The notes: a model not told the origin generated them from the sequence alone. 64,000 nucleotides of DNA from Photobacterium atrarenae (GCF_024380015.1 NZ_CP101508.1:930001-994000), one strand, 5' to 3'; shown: positions 49,449 through 58,321, counted from the stretch's first letter. A program made the numbers and translations.

Positions 49449-51278
49449 TTAATCTTCAGCCCAATTCGGATGCTCGATTTCCCGACGCCAGGGGTTAATC
49501 GGGGTCGGGCAGCTCGGGTCGCACCGGGCGTCAATCACGAACGGCCCCTTGGCGGTAAAAGCGCGATCCAGTGCCGGCGCGAGATCGGCCGGCTCTTCCA
49601 CCACCACGCCATCCCCGCCCATCGCGCGGGCAAAATCGGCCCAGTTGTGGGTGCTGAGTGTAGTGAGGGATTTGGCGATTGGGGTTTTGGCCCTGAGATA
49701 CACATTGCCCAGAGCGCTGTTGTTGATCACCACCACGATTAGCGGTAGCTGGTGGCGGGCGGCAGACTGGATCTCAATTCCGTTCATCAGCATGCAGCCG
49801 TCGCCGGTCACGATGACACAGGGACTGTCGGGATTCGCAACTTTGGCACCGACCCCGGCCGGGATCGCCCAACCCATCGGCGCCAGGGCGGTCGCGGTTA
49901 AATACTGGCGTGGGCCCTGGCTTTGCCAGTAATGACCAAGAAAGGCCCGGTGCGCACCGGAGTCGCCGATCACCACAGTTTCGGGTGGCGCGATTTGCTG
50001 TAATTCGTGGATCACCCGGGCCGGGTGCATGGGAGATGCGTTGCTAAAGCGATCCGCTTCGTTGTAAAAGCGCGGGTGGCAGGTAATACTGTCGAGCCAG
50101 ACTTGCCGGGTCTTCTGGGTCTCCTGTAAGGCGGTGAGGTTTACCTGTTGCTCGTCAGCCAGTAGCCAGTCGAGCACTGTGGCGACATCACCGTTGATCG
50201 CGGTATCAACCGGGTAATTTCTCGAAAAAGCGGCCGGCTCGATATCGACCTGCACAATACCGCATGCTGGTGTCAGATGGCCATCCCAGCGCATGGTGTC
50301 TCGCTGATTGAGGCTGGAGCCCAGTACCAGCAGCAGGTGATTGTCGGCGACGTCCTGATTGAGCAAGGTTGCTGCGCCCGGCTCATCGTTGAGCAGGGCC
50401 AGGGTGGCGTGCTGGGTGCCGGCATAGCCAAAGACGCCGAGCGAGAGCGGATGATTTTCCGGGAAAACGCCTTTGGCTTTGAGCGTGGTGGCAACCGGGA
50501 TCTGGTAACGTTCGGCGAACCGGACCAGCGCATCGGTTGCTCCTGAGCGTAGGGCGCCGCTGCCGGCCAGAATAGAGATATGCGGGTTGCCTTGCCGACA
50601 GGCCTGGTTGAGGGTACGGAGTAATTTTTCAGTGGCGCTGATATCCAGCGTTCTCGGGCACTGGAGCGATACCGGTTGGCGCTGTTCATCGGGGTGCAGC
50701 TTATTGTGGTGTTGATATTGTGGCTCGGCAGTAACCGGCTGGCTCTGAATTTGTTTCGGCAGACTGAGGCTGACCGGGCGCTGGATTCGCCCCAGCATGG
50801 TTCGTAGCGCCATATCGAGCATATGGGGAACCATGCGGGCTTCGGGAATGGTCTGCGCGGATGCAGTGACCGGGGCGAGAAATCCGGCATCGTTGATCCC
50901 GGCGGCACTGGCATCCTGGAATCCGCCGCGGCCCATCCACTCAGTGGGAATTTCACCGGCCAGAACCAGGAGCGGGGATTCATCGCTATAGGCCGCGGCC
51001 AGCGGGCCGACCATATTCGCAATGCCGGGTCCGCCAATGCCCATGCATACCCCGAACTTGCCGCTGGCCCGGGCATAGCCGTCTGCCATATAGGCGGCTC
51101 CGGCTTCATTGGCTGCGACAATGGCTTTCATCTCATGTTCGCCTTCCCCGAATTCATCGAGAAAGGGATCGACCACCCCGCCGGGCACCATAAACAGGTG
51201 CCGGACATTATGCCTGAGCAGAGTATCGAGAATGTAACGGGTGGTGCTCGGGTTTGATTGATGCGCTGAAGTCGTCAT
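49449..51278 (-). CDS. Thiamin-diphosphate-dependent enzyme (acetolactate synthase / decarboxylase family)
   Basis: A 609-residue ThDP enzyme with N-terminal Pyr, central TPP-fold and C-terminal PP domains. Glu58 in VAANEAGAAYMADGYAR is the cofactor-activating Glu; GDGCMLMNGIEIQSA is the ThDP/Mg motif. It resembles the large AHAS / benzoylformate decarboxylase group, but no small regulatory subunit gene is adjacent. A 2-oxoacid decarboxylase or carboligase is the likely activity. ATG 51278 was chosen over an ORF start 75 codons upstream because AAGGAG precedes it and the upstream frame overlaps the DyP gene. The stop of the DyP gene is 1 base upstream. Confidence 0.82.
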   Translation of the reverse strand: MTTSAHQSNPSTTRYILDTLLRHNVRHLFMVPGGVVDPFLDEFGEGEHEMKAIVAANEAGAAYMADGYARASGKFGVCMGIGGPGIANMVGPLAAAYSDESPLLVLAGEIPTEWMGRGGFQDASAAGINDAGFLAPVTASAQTIPEARMVPHMLDMALRTMLGRIQRPVSLSLPKQIQSQPVTAEPQYQHHNKLHPDEQRQPVSLQCPRTLDISATEKLLRTLNQACRQGNPHISILAGSGALRSGATDALVRFAERYQIPVATTLKAKGVFPENHPLSLGVFGYAGTQHATLALLNDEPGAATLLNQDVADNHLLLVLGSSLNQRDTMRWDGHLTPACGIVQVDIEPAAFSRNYPVDTAINGDVATVLDWLLADEQQVNLTALQETQKTRQVWLDSITCHPRFYNEADRFSNASPMHPARVIHELQQIAPPETVVIGDSGAHRAFLGHYWQSQGPRQYLTATALAPMGWAIPAGVGAKVANPDSPCVIVTGDGCMLMNGIEIQSAARHQLPLIVVVINNSALGNVYLRAKTPIAKSLTTLSTHNWADFARAMGGDGVVVEEPADLAPALDRAFTAKGPFVIDARCDPSCPTPINPWRREIEHPNWAED

Positions 51279-51279
51279 C

Positions 51280-52743
51280 TTACGCTCCTTGCCGGCAGCC
51301 GAGGCTTTGCAGGAAATCCAGGCTCGGCATAAAGAAATATTCACCGCCTTGGGTTTTGACAAAACCGGCGAAAGAAAAGTCGGTCGTGCTGGCGTTCGGG
51401 TTGCTCCAGCCCGAGCGCCACTGTTGGGGCGGCGGTGCGGCATCAGCTGGCGCCTGGCCGACCAGCGGGTCAATGCCGGTGCCCGGGCGAACGAACCCGG
51501 CATTGTTACACCAGGTGTGCTGCATAAAGATAAATTGATCGACGATGCTGGCCTGCATGCACATGAAGAGCAGCCCGGCGTCGGTCCATTCCTGCTCCGG
51601 GCTCAGCTCGGTCTCACCGTAACTGATCCCACGGCGCACAATCCGGCGGCTGCGTTCGATGGTCGGGGGCGAATTAAACTGGCGCACCGTATCGCCCCGC
51701 GGGTTGGTTTTTCGGGTGTGGGCATGGAACGGGCAGCGCAAGCCGTCGGCATCATCGTCGTAGCTGAAGTTGTTAAACAAATTGCTCCAGCCGTCATTAC
51801 CCTGCTCTGAAACCGGGGTGCCATCCTTGAAACGCCCGACACACAGCGCCCCGGCATATTCGGCATCGATGGGGCTCGAGCTGTTTTCCGACAGGTGGTT
51901 GGCCAGTAGGGCCAACCGGTCCCAGAATCCTTTGATGTTCTGTTGCAGCTTGCGGTAGACCACGTAACTGCCGTAGCTGTCGGGGTTGCCGCCCGGATCC
52001 TTGACCAGCACCAGATTCAGCGGCGCGCTGGGATCATTGCGGCTGTAGCCGCCGTTGCGAAATTCTTCATTGAGATCGCTGAACAGGAATTTCGGGTTGC
52101 TGACACCATCGACAAAGCCGAAATGCTCGATCACCTGGCCTTTGTCATTGCGCATGACATGGCCGCGTTGAACAAACAGCAGCTCGAGGTTGTCGTCGTA
52201 AGTTTGCTGCAGCGCCTGAACTTCCGCGGTCAGGGTGCGTTCTGCATGGTCGGGAGCCATGCCGCCGAGTGCCAGCAGGAGCATCCCGTCGATGCGCCCC
52301 TGAAAGCCGGATTCCCACTGACTGATGTCATCATTGAGCGGATTGGCGGTTGGGGTGTGGCCGCCGCGGGGCAGGGTGTCAAATGGCGTTTGCAGATCTT
52401 TCATCCCGGCCCGGAAGGCGGGATCATCCGGCCAGTCCTTGGGCGCGATGCCCAGTTGCTGATAGCCGCTGCAGCTAAGCATGAGGTTGACGAATAAGTG
52501 GGCCTGCCCGGTTTGTTTATACGAACTTTGCTGTTGATGCTGTGCTTCGGCTGAGGTGACTTTCTCTGCTAACTTATTGAGTACCTGTTGGTTCTGGTCA
52601 CTGTCGCCCTTGAAGGCAAAAAAGATATGGCGGGAGTGATCCCGGCCATGCCCTTTGAGGATATTTCCCTGCAGATTTTGAAACACCGCCCGGAAGTTGG
52701 GATCATCGATCTCGATATTGGTTTGGTTGAGGTTGGCCGACAT
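51280..52743 (-). CDS. Dye-decolorizing (DyP-type) heme peroxidase
   Basis: A 487-residue heme peroxidase of the long DyP subfamily, without signal peptide, so cytoplasmic. The GXXDG motif is GFVDG (209-213; Asp212 is the acid-base residue), the proximal heme ligand is His342 in CPFHAHTRKTNPRG, and the distal Arg is about Arg371 in RRIVRRGISYG. All catalytic residues are present. DyPs oxidise aromatic or phenolic compounds with H2O2. It lies one base before the ThDP gene and 100 bases after the second CMD-fold gene. Confidence 0.92.
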   Translation of the reverse strand: MSANLNQTNIEIDDPNFRAVFQNLQGNILKGHGRDHSRHIFFAFKGDSDQNQQVLNKLAEKVTSAEAQHQQQSSYKQTGQAHLFVNLMLSCSGYQQLGIAPKDWPDDPAFRAGMKDLQTPFDTLPRGGHTPTANPLNDDISQWESGFQGRIDGMLLLALGGMAPDHAERTLTAEVQALQQTYDDNLELLFVQRGHVMRNDKGQVIEHFGFVDGVSNPKFLFSDLNEEFRNGGYSRNDPSAPLNLVLVKDPGGNPDSYGSYVVYRKLQQNIKGFWDRLALLANHLSENSSSPIDAEYAGALCVGRFKDGTPVSEQGNDGWSNLFNNFSYDDDADGLRCPFHAHTRKTNPRGDTVRQFNSPPTIERSRRIVRRGISYGETELSPEQEWTDAGLLFMCMQASIVDQFIFMQHTWCNNAGFVRPGTGIDPLVGQAPADAAPPPQQWRSGWSNPNASTTDFSFAGFVKTQGGEYFFMPSLDFLQSLGCRQGA

Positions 52744-52816
52744 TGCGTATCTCCTGATGGATTCGTTAGTAGTTTGCGCAAACAGGTAAAGCAGGTGTTC
52801 GGATCATCCTGGATCT

Positions 52817-52835
52817 GCCGGTGCAGGGCACCGGC
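52817..52835 (-). repeat. Intercistronic hairpin in the oxidase cluster
   Basis: GCCGGTGC/GCACCGGC, a perfect 8-bp stem with a 3-base loop, in the 100-bp gap between the CMD-fold and DyP genes. It has no T-run. It may protect the upstream mRNA or mark partial termination, letting the first two and last three genes be expressed at different levels. Confidence 0.5.
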
Positions 52836-52843
52836 AACGTGAG

Positions 52844-53437
52844 TTACTCCGTCAGAGTCAGGTTGGTGGGGTGATCCGGCTCCGGCAAGTGTGGCAGGTT
52901 TGCCGGGGCGGCCAACTCGGCAGCGTTCAAGATGCACGACACCATGGCGTAATAGCCGGCGAGGGCGATGATGTCGGTGATCTCCCGGGTGGTAAAATCT
53001 GCCGTCAACGCATTGTAGTTGGTGTTGCTGATCCGCTTGGCGTCAATCAGTTCGCGAATGCTGTGGATCAGGGCAGCGTCATTGAACCCAGTAAGATGAC
53101 CCGGGGTGATCGGTGCTCTGGCTTTGATTTGATCAATCAGCGCGCGGGGAATACCAGCGGTTTGCGCAAAGGTTTCATGGGCTGCCCACTCAAACTGACA
53201 CAGGTGCTCGCGCAGCGTGGTCAGGATCACCAATTCCTTAACCGGCGGGGGGAGCTGGGTGTCAAAGCGTAGATACCCGCCCAGATCTGCCGTGTATTCG
53301 GCCAGTGGCGGACTGTTGAGCAACAGGGCAAAGACTCCTACCACATGGCCGCGACTGTGATGGATCTGGTCATAAATTCGGCGTCCTGCAGGGTCGAGTC
53401 CTTCGGGTTGATCGTAATAGGGTAGGCGCAGGCTCAT
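52844..53437 (-). CDS. Carboxymuconolactone decarboxylase-fold protein, copy 2
   Basis: A 197-residue CMD-superfamily protein. The core motif is LREHLCQFEWAAHETFAQTAGI: the EWxxH pattern is kept with a single Cys, not the CxxC of AhpD. The later IIALAGYYAMVSCILNAAEL helix is also typical. It overlaps the flavoenzyme gene by four bases (ATGA), so the two proteins are made together and may act on the same substrate. Substrate unknown. Confidence 0.82.
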   Translation of the reverse strand: MSLRLPYYDQPEGLDPAGRRIYDQIHHSRGHVVGVFALLLNSPPLAEYTADLGGYLRFDTQLPPPVKELVILTTLREHLCQFEWAAHETFAQTAGIPRALIDQIKARAPITPGHLTGFNDAALIHSIRELIDAKRISNTNYNALTADFTTREITDIIALAGYYAMVSCILNAAELAAPANLPHLPEPDHPTNLTLTE

Positions 53438-55233
53438 GCGGTCGCTCCCGGTTTGAGGGTTGGCAGCGGATCTTCATTGGCCAGCAGGGCGGCATTGACC
53501 GCCGATTCAATGGCTCCTTCAATCCAGGCATGCTTCAGCGAGGCATGTTCGCCGGCGAAGTGCAGGATTGGCTGCTGGGTTTGTGGATTGGCCCATTCCG
53601 AGCGAATGATCGAGTGGTGCAGCAGTTCGAGCTGACCCGGGTAGAAAATAGCGGCTTCGCCAAAGGCATGCGGGTTACTCATCCAGCTGACGGTTGCGGC
53701 GCCGACAATATTGTCCTGATCGTGGCGGTATAGCTCCGGCTTAAAGACACAGAGATCGCGAATTTTTTGTTGGGCCTTGCGGCGGGTGGCGTAATCGGCA
53801 TCTGGCTCATGGATGGCGTGGGTAATGGCGACATTTTCCAGCGCGTAGCAGAAGCGTTCGTACTCAGTCATCGAGTCCCACTTGCGGGCATCATCGGCCC
53901 AGGAGTAACTGGCCAGCATGACGCCGCCTTTTCCGGAGCCCATCCGCTCACTCGGGTAGTACATAAACCGGTTTGGCAGGTCAGTGACGGAGCCGCCACC
54001 GTAGATTTGGTTTTGGGTCTCCCAAAAGCGCTCGCGAAACTCCAGCAGCACCTTGGTGGCAGCATCATAGTGGAGCTCACGGATCGCTTTGTGTTTTTCC
54101 TGGCTCATTTGCGGCCAGATATGAACCATTCTCAGGCTGGAAAACGGGATAGTGATAATGGCTTCGTCCCAGCTGCGTGATGCCAGCATGTTTGCGGTTT
54201 CCTGGTCCGCGACGGTTTGCTCTGTTACTTCTGAGGATACCTGGGTGGTAATTTTAACTTTGCCGGTGGTGTCGCAGCGATAGAGGTCGACCAGCGTCTG
54301 GTTGAGGAAGGTGATGTCATCCAGGTGCTCTTTGTCATAATAGGCTTGGGTGAACTTGTCGGTGCCGCCCTTGATGAGCCAAAACGGGGTATCCGGGGTG
54401 ATAATCGCCAGTTCGATAAAGCTCTGGATAAATGAGTAAGACATCCGGGATTCGAGGTTTTCCAGCACGCCTATCATTTCAATGGCATTTTCGGATAAAT
54501 CGGGCAGTTGCTCTTTCAGGAACCGACGCATGGAATATTCGCCATAGCGCCGGATAATCCGTGGCCAGGCTGTTTTGGGATCTTCGGCCACTTCGCGGCG
54601 AAGCTCGCCGATGGCGGCTTCCAGCAACTGACTGGCCGGCATGTTTTCATTATCCTTGAGGGCGTAGTGCAGCAACTGGCTGACATCTTCACTGTCTTCA
54701 TAAGCATGTCGGGTGGTGTGAGCGTAATTGACATGAATGAGGTTGTTGCCGGTGGCTGGCAGGTTGCTTAAATCGACGTTGCCGTGGTCATCGCGCTGCG
54801 GGTGGTTGAGTTTGTCGGAGGTAGCATCGGCTTTGGACACCGAGCGGTTGAGAAACAGTTGCTTTTCAACGCCGGTGTAGTCGATCAAATACTGAACCAG
54901 TTTGTGCATATCCGGAATCCGCATGGCACCGGCTTCTCCGGTGAGTTTATCGTCCTCGAAATAGCGTTTTTCCGGGGTATTGCGGAAGGTTTTGATCCGC
55001 CCGCCGACGCGATTGGCGGCTTCGACAATGGTGACATTGTGACCGGCATTTTTGAGCAGTGTCGCTGAGACCATGCCGGCAATGCCGCACCCGACGATCA
55101 GAATGTTTTTTGGGGTTGCCTGCTTGCCGGGGAGGCCGTGTTTTAAATAGTCCATGTAGGCTTGGCTGATGTCATCCTGCTCATAGGGCAGTAGGCCATG
55201 AAGTTCGTCAGCTAGGGAAATCACGTCTGTCAT
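53434..55233 (-). CDS. Flavin amine oxidase, L-amino-acid-oxidase-like
   Basis: A 599-residue FAD enzyme. The dinucleotide-binding motif is VGCGIAGMVSATLL (47-60), followed by RVGGRI (75-80). EAGAMRIP (100-107) resembles the L-amino-acid oxidase motif in which the Arg binds the substrate carboxylate; FAGEHASLKHAWIEGAIES near the C-terminus is the FAD/substrate motif of the monoamine oxidase superfamily. No Tat or Sec signal, so cytoplasmic. Expected products are a 2-oxoacid, ammonia and H2O2. ATG 55233 has AAGGA upstream; the longer frame is not supported. First gene of the cluster. Confidence 0.85.
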   Translation of the reverse strand: MTDVISLADELHGLLPYEQDDISQAYMDYLKHGLPGKQATPKNILIVGCGIAGMVSATLLKNAGHNVTIVEAANRVGGRIKTFRNTPEKRYFEDDKLTGEAGAMRIPDMHKLVQYLIDYTGVEKQLFLNRSVSKADATSDKLNHPQRDDHGNVDLSNLPATGNNLIHVNYAHTTRHAYEDSEDVSQLLHYALKDNENMPASQLLEAAIGELRREVAEDPKTAWPRIIRRYGEYSMRRFLKEQLPDLSENAIEMIGVLENLESRMSYSFIQSFIELAIITPDTPFWLIKGGTDKFTQAYYDKEHLDDITFLNQTLVDLYRCDTTGKVKITTQVSSEVTEQTVADQETANMLASRSWDEAIITIPFSSLRMVHIWPQMSQEKHKAIRELHYDAATKVLLEFRERFWETQNQIYGGGSVTDLPNRFMYYPSERMGSGKGGVMLASYSWADDARKWDSMTEYERFCYALENVAITHAIHEPDADYATRRKAQQKIRDLCVFKPELYRHDQDNIVGAATVSWMSNPHAFGEAAIFYPGQLELLHHSIIRSEWANPQTQQPILHFAGEHASLKHAWIEGAIESAVNAALLANEDPLPTLKPGATA

Positions 55234-55608
55234 AGTCAGTCCTTTTGATGGGGGTCGTTGCAACTGACGCTTGGGCGAAGGCCTGGGGTGGTGCTGTTTG
55301 ACATCGGCCTGAAACCAAAGCAACAGCCACAGATGAAAACGGCTGAACACAACGCACAACTGGTTTGTAGTGTTACGGCGTTAGAGTCTGCACTTACTCT
55401 TAGTTGAACCTAGAACAGATGAATGACGCGACAAGTCACGGGCCGGATTTCTGGCTCTGGGCTTGAAAATATGGAATCAAGGTTGGAGAAAACTGTAATT
55501 GTGATGAAAGTAATTTGCGGCCGGCGGCGTGATGGCGAGCAGCGATGGCAAGCCTGAAGCAACCCGGGCGATAGTGGGCCCGGGCTGCGGGGTGTTTGCG
55601 GGTGCTGA
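55234..55608. other. Promoter region of the oxidase cluster and 3' end of potD
   Basis: No gene. It holds the presumed promoter of the five-gene cluster. An imperfect dyad TTAGAGT-N8-ACTCTTAG (55381-55403) could be an operator. A GC-rich hairpin GCAACCCGGGC/GCCCGGGCTGC (55559-55588) just after the potD stop lacks a T-run; it may be an inefficient terminator, so some potD transcripts could read into the cluster. Confidence 0.5.
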
Positions 55609-56643
55609 TCAGCTCTTCAGCATCTGCCAGTATTTCTGGTAGATCCGGATCGCATCACCGACCTCGTTGGTGAACTCACCCTTGTTGATATCTTCTTCGG
55701 GCGGAAAAATCGTCGGGTTGTCCTGCACGGTTTGCGGCAAGAACTGCTTGGCTTTCTTGTTTGGAGCCGGGAAGCCGTACTCTTCGACAAGTTTGGCCTG
55801 ATTCTCAGGCTGATATATAAAGTTGATAAACTGATGGGCCAGTTCCTGCTTTTCACTGCCAGCCGGAATAATGAAGTTGTCCATCCACAGGATCGACCCC
55901 TCGGTCGGGTAGATAAATTCCAGCTCTTCCATTTCCTGCTTGGCGAGGTAAGCATTGCCGTTCCATTGCATGCCGACACTGGCTTCACCGGTGACATAAG
56001 GGACATGCGGTGCATCGGAATTGTAGACGACAATGTTTGGACGCAGTTTGCGCAGGAGCTCATACGCTTGCTTGATTTCTGACTCCTCTCGGGTGTTGAT
56101 GCTGTGGCCCTGGGCTTTCAGCGCCATGCCGAACACATCACGCACATCATCGAGCAGCATCACCTGCAGGGCAAAGTCTTTGGACCACAAATCACGCCAG
56201 CCTTTTACCTGACCGGCTTTGACCATCTCCGTGTTGTAGGCGATGCCTGTTACGCCCCAGACATACGGCAGGGAATAGTCATTGCTTGGGTCAAATTCCT
56301 GTTTTAACAGGCCGGGATAGACATCGGCCAGGTTCGGGATTTTGGATTTGTCGATTTTTGCCAGCATCCCTTCGCGGGCCATTTTCTCAATAAAATAGGT
56401 CGACGCGAACACCACATCATAGCCTTTGTTATCCAGTAGCTTCAGCTTGGTGTACATCCCTTCGTTGTTTTCAAAGGTCGAATAGTTCACGGTGACCTGG
56501 TATTGCTGCTCGAATGCTTCCAGCACCTCGGTCGGCATATACTCCGCCCAGTTGTAAACGTTCAGCACCTTATCTGCGGCCGAGAGAGGAAATGCGGATA
56601 GTGCAAGTGTAAGTGCGGTCACCCCTTTGAGATAATTTGTCAT
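55609..56643 (-). CDS. potD: PotD-like polyamine-binding periplasmic protein
   Basis: A 344-residue ABC-transporter substrate-binding protein with a signal peptide (MTNYLKGVTALTLALSAFPLSA). The start of the mature part, VLNVYNWAEYMP, and FIIPAGSEKQELAHQFINFI are PotD/PotF traits; Trp, Tyr and Asp residues of the polyamine pocket appear retained. No potA, potB or potC gene is next to it, so it must work with a transporter encoded elsewhere. Divergent from a PuuB-like oxidase, suggesting a polyamine-use pair. Confidence 0.88.
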   Translation of the reverse strand: MTNYLKGVTALTLALSAFPLSAADKVLNVYNWAEYMPTEVLEAFEQQYQVTVNYSTFENNEGMYTKLKLLDNKGYDVVFASTYFIEKMAREGMLAKIDKSKIPNLADVYPGLLKQEFDPSNDYSLPYVWGVTGIAYNTEMVKAGQVKGWRDLWSKDFALQVMLLDDVRDVFGMALKAQGHSINTREESEIKQAYELLRKLRPNIVVYNSDAPHVPYVTGEASVGMQWNGNAYLAKQEMEELEFIYPTEGSILWMDNFIIPAGSEKQELAHQFINFIYQPENQAKLVEEYGFPAPNKKAKQFLPQTVQDNPTIFPPEEDINKGEFTNEVGDAIRIYQKYWQMLKS

Positions 56644-56827
56644 GATTTGTCATCCTGTGACGGGTAGTCAGAAATGGATTGCGAATCATAGGAAAGGGCG
56701 GGGCGCTGTCAAAACAATCATTTCATAAATTTGACTCGAGTCTCGATAATAAAGTGCTTGTCTCTGTTATGCACCCGTGACAACATTCGCGCGTTTTTTT
56801 TCCGGTTATTTATAAGAGCAACTCGGC

Positions 56828-58105
56828 ATGTTCAAAGACAGTGATTATATCCAGAGCTATTATCAGGCGACGGTGAACCCGTTTCCCGAGCAACCGTCGC
56901 TTGATCAAAGCGTAGAAGCGGATGTGTGTATTATCGGCGGCGGCATGACCGGCCTGAGCGCAGCGATTGAATTGCGCCAGAAAGGGTATTCGGTGGTGGT
57001 GCTGGAGTCACGCCGTCTGGCCTGGGGCGGCTCGGGCCGCAATGGCGGCCAGTGCCTGGTCGGCTATTGTCTGGGGCTGCGTGAAGTGGATGAAACCTAC
57101 GGCCCGGCGTGGGGCAAGCAGCTGTGGGATCTGTCCTGTGAAGCGGTGGATATTGCCCGTGAGCGGATAGAACGTTTCAATATCGATTGTGACTTCCGCC
57201 AAGGCTATATCGAGCTGGCGCTGAACTCTGGCCAGGAAACCGAGCTTCAATCCTGGCTCGAGTTGAAACAGAGTCGTTATGACTATCCGAGTGCCAGTTG
57301 GTGGGATCAGTCAAAAATTCATCAAGTGGCGCACACCGAACGCTATCTGGGCGGGTTGTACGATGCCAACAGTGCTCATTTGCATCCGCTGAACTACACG
57401 CTGGGACTGGCGCAGGCCGCGAAAGACCTCGGGGCCTCGCTTTATGAGCACAGCGCGGCGGTCAAGATTGAACAAGGCCAGCCCCATGTGATCCATACCG
57501 CCAAGGGACAAGTGAAAGCCCGTCAGGTCCTGCTGGCGTGTAATGCCTACCTCGACGGTCTGGATCGCAAAGCGCAGAGTGTGGTGCTGCCGGTGGCTTC
57601 TTATATAGCGGTGACTGAACCGCTGGGGGAGCGCCAGCCGATCAGTAACCAGATGGCCATGTCGGACTTGAACAACTGTCTGGACTATTACCGCCCGACG
57701 GCGGATGGCCGCATTTTGTTTGGTGGGGTGAATCATCCGTTTAACGGCGAATATGCAGACTCGATGGAGCGCTTGCGCCAACGGTTGATCACCGTGTTCC
57801 CGCAGCTGTCGGATGTCAAAATGGATTATCACTGGGGTGGCCTGTTTGCCGTGACCCGCTCGTACATGCCGCACATTGCGCATTTGGGGAAAGATATCTA
57901 TGTCGCACACGGCTATACCGGGCACGGCGTCGGGTTGACCAATATTGCCGGGAAAGTTGTGGCAGAAGCGATGGCGGGTCAGACAGAGCGCTTTGATGTG
58001 TTTGCGCGGATCAAGCAAAGCTGGATCCCGACCCCACAAGTGCTGCGGACACCGGCGTTGGCACTGGCGATCTGGAAAGCTAAGCTGGAAGATGCGTTAG
58101 GTTAA
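56828..58105 (+). CDS. puuB: PuuB-like FAD oxidoreductase (gamma-glutamylputrescine oxidase family)
   Basis: A 425-residue DAO-family flavoenzyme. CIIGGGMTGLSAAIEL is the FAD-binding motif, WGGSGRNGGQCLVGY is characteristic of PuuB/OrdL-like enzymes, and AHGYTGHGVGLTNIAGKVVAEAM closes the FAD domain. PuuB oxidises gamma-glutamylputrescine; puuA, puuC and puuD are not in the window, so the substrate is inferred. It is divergent from potD across 184 bp that contains a GACTCGAGTC palindrome (56733-56742). Confidence 0.82.
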   Translation: MFKDSDYIQSYYQATVNPFPEQPSLDQSVEADVCIIGGGMTGLSAAIELRQKGYSVVVLESRRLAWGGSGRNGGQCLVGYCLGLREVDETYGPAWGKQLWDLSCEAVDIARERIERFNIDCDFRQGYIELALNSGQETELQSWLELKQSRYDYPSASWWDQSKIHQVAHTERYLGGLYDANSAHLHPLNYTLGLAQAAKDLGASLYEHSAAVKIEQGQPHVIHTAKGQVKARQVLLACNAYLDGLDRKAQSVVLPVASYIAVTEPLGERQPISNQMAMSDLNNCLDYYRPTADGRILFGGVNHPFNGEYADSMERLRQRLITVFPQLSDVKMDYHWGGLFAVTRSYMPHIAHLGKDIYVAHGYTGHGVGLTNIAGKVVAEAMAGQTERFDVFARIKQSWIPTPQVLRTPALALAIWKAKLEDALG

Positions 58106-58127
58106 ACCTCCTTCCGATAAATGGAAT

Positions 58128-58168
58128 AAAAACGGGTCTGTCCCTTCTGGGCAAACCCGTTTTTTATT
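58128..58168 (+). terminator. Intrinsic terminator after the puuB-like gene
   Basis: AAAACGGGT ... ACCCGTTTT with an inner partly paired loop and a long T-run. Confidence 0.85.
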
Positions 58169-58321
58169 TTTGTTCGCCATTGTCGGTGTCTTTTTCGGCT
58201 TTGCCAAAGCCAACGGCCGGAATCCATTCACAAGTTGTTGACAAATCACCCAGGCTTAAACGCACTGAAGCTTGCACTCAGAAACCTGATTGAGTTGGCC
58301 CGCATAAAAAAACACCGTGTT

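Noticed and set aside
51279..51503. 75-residue extension of the ThDP enzyme
   Set aside because: Lies within the DyP coding region in another frame; a good ribosome-binding site precedes ATG 51278.
57311..58039. 242-codon minus-strand frame
   Set aside because: Antisense shadow of the puuB-like gene.
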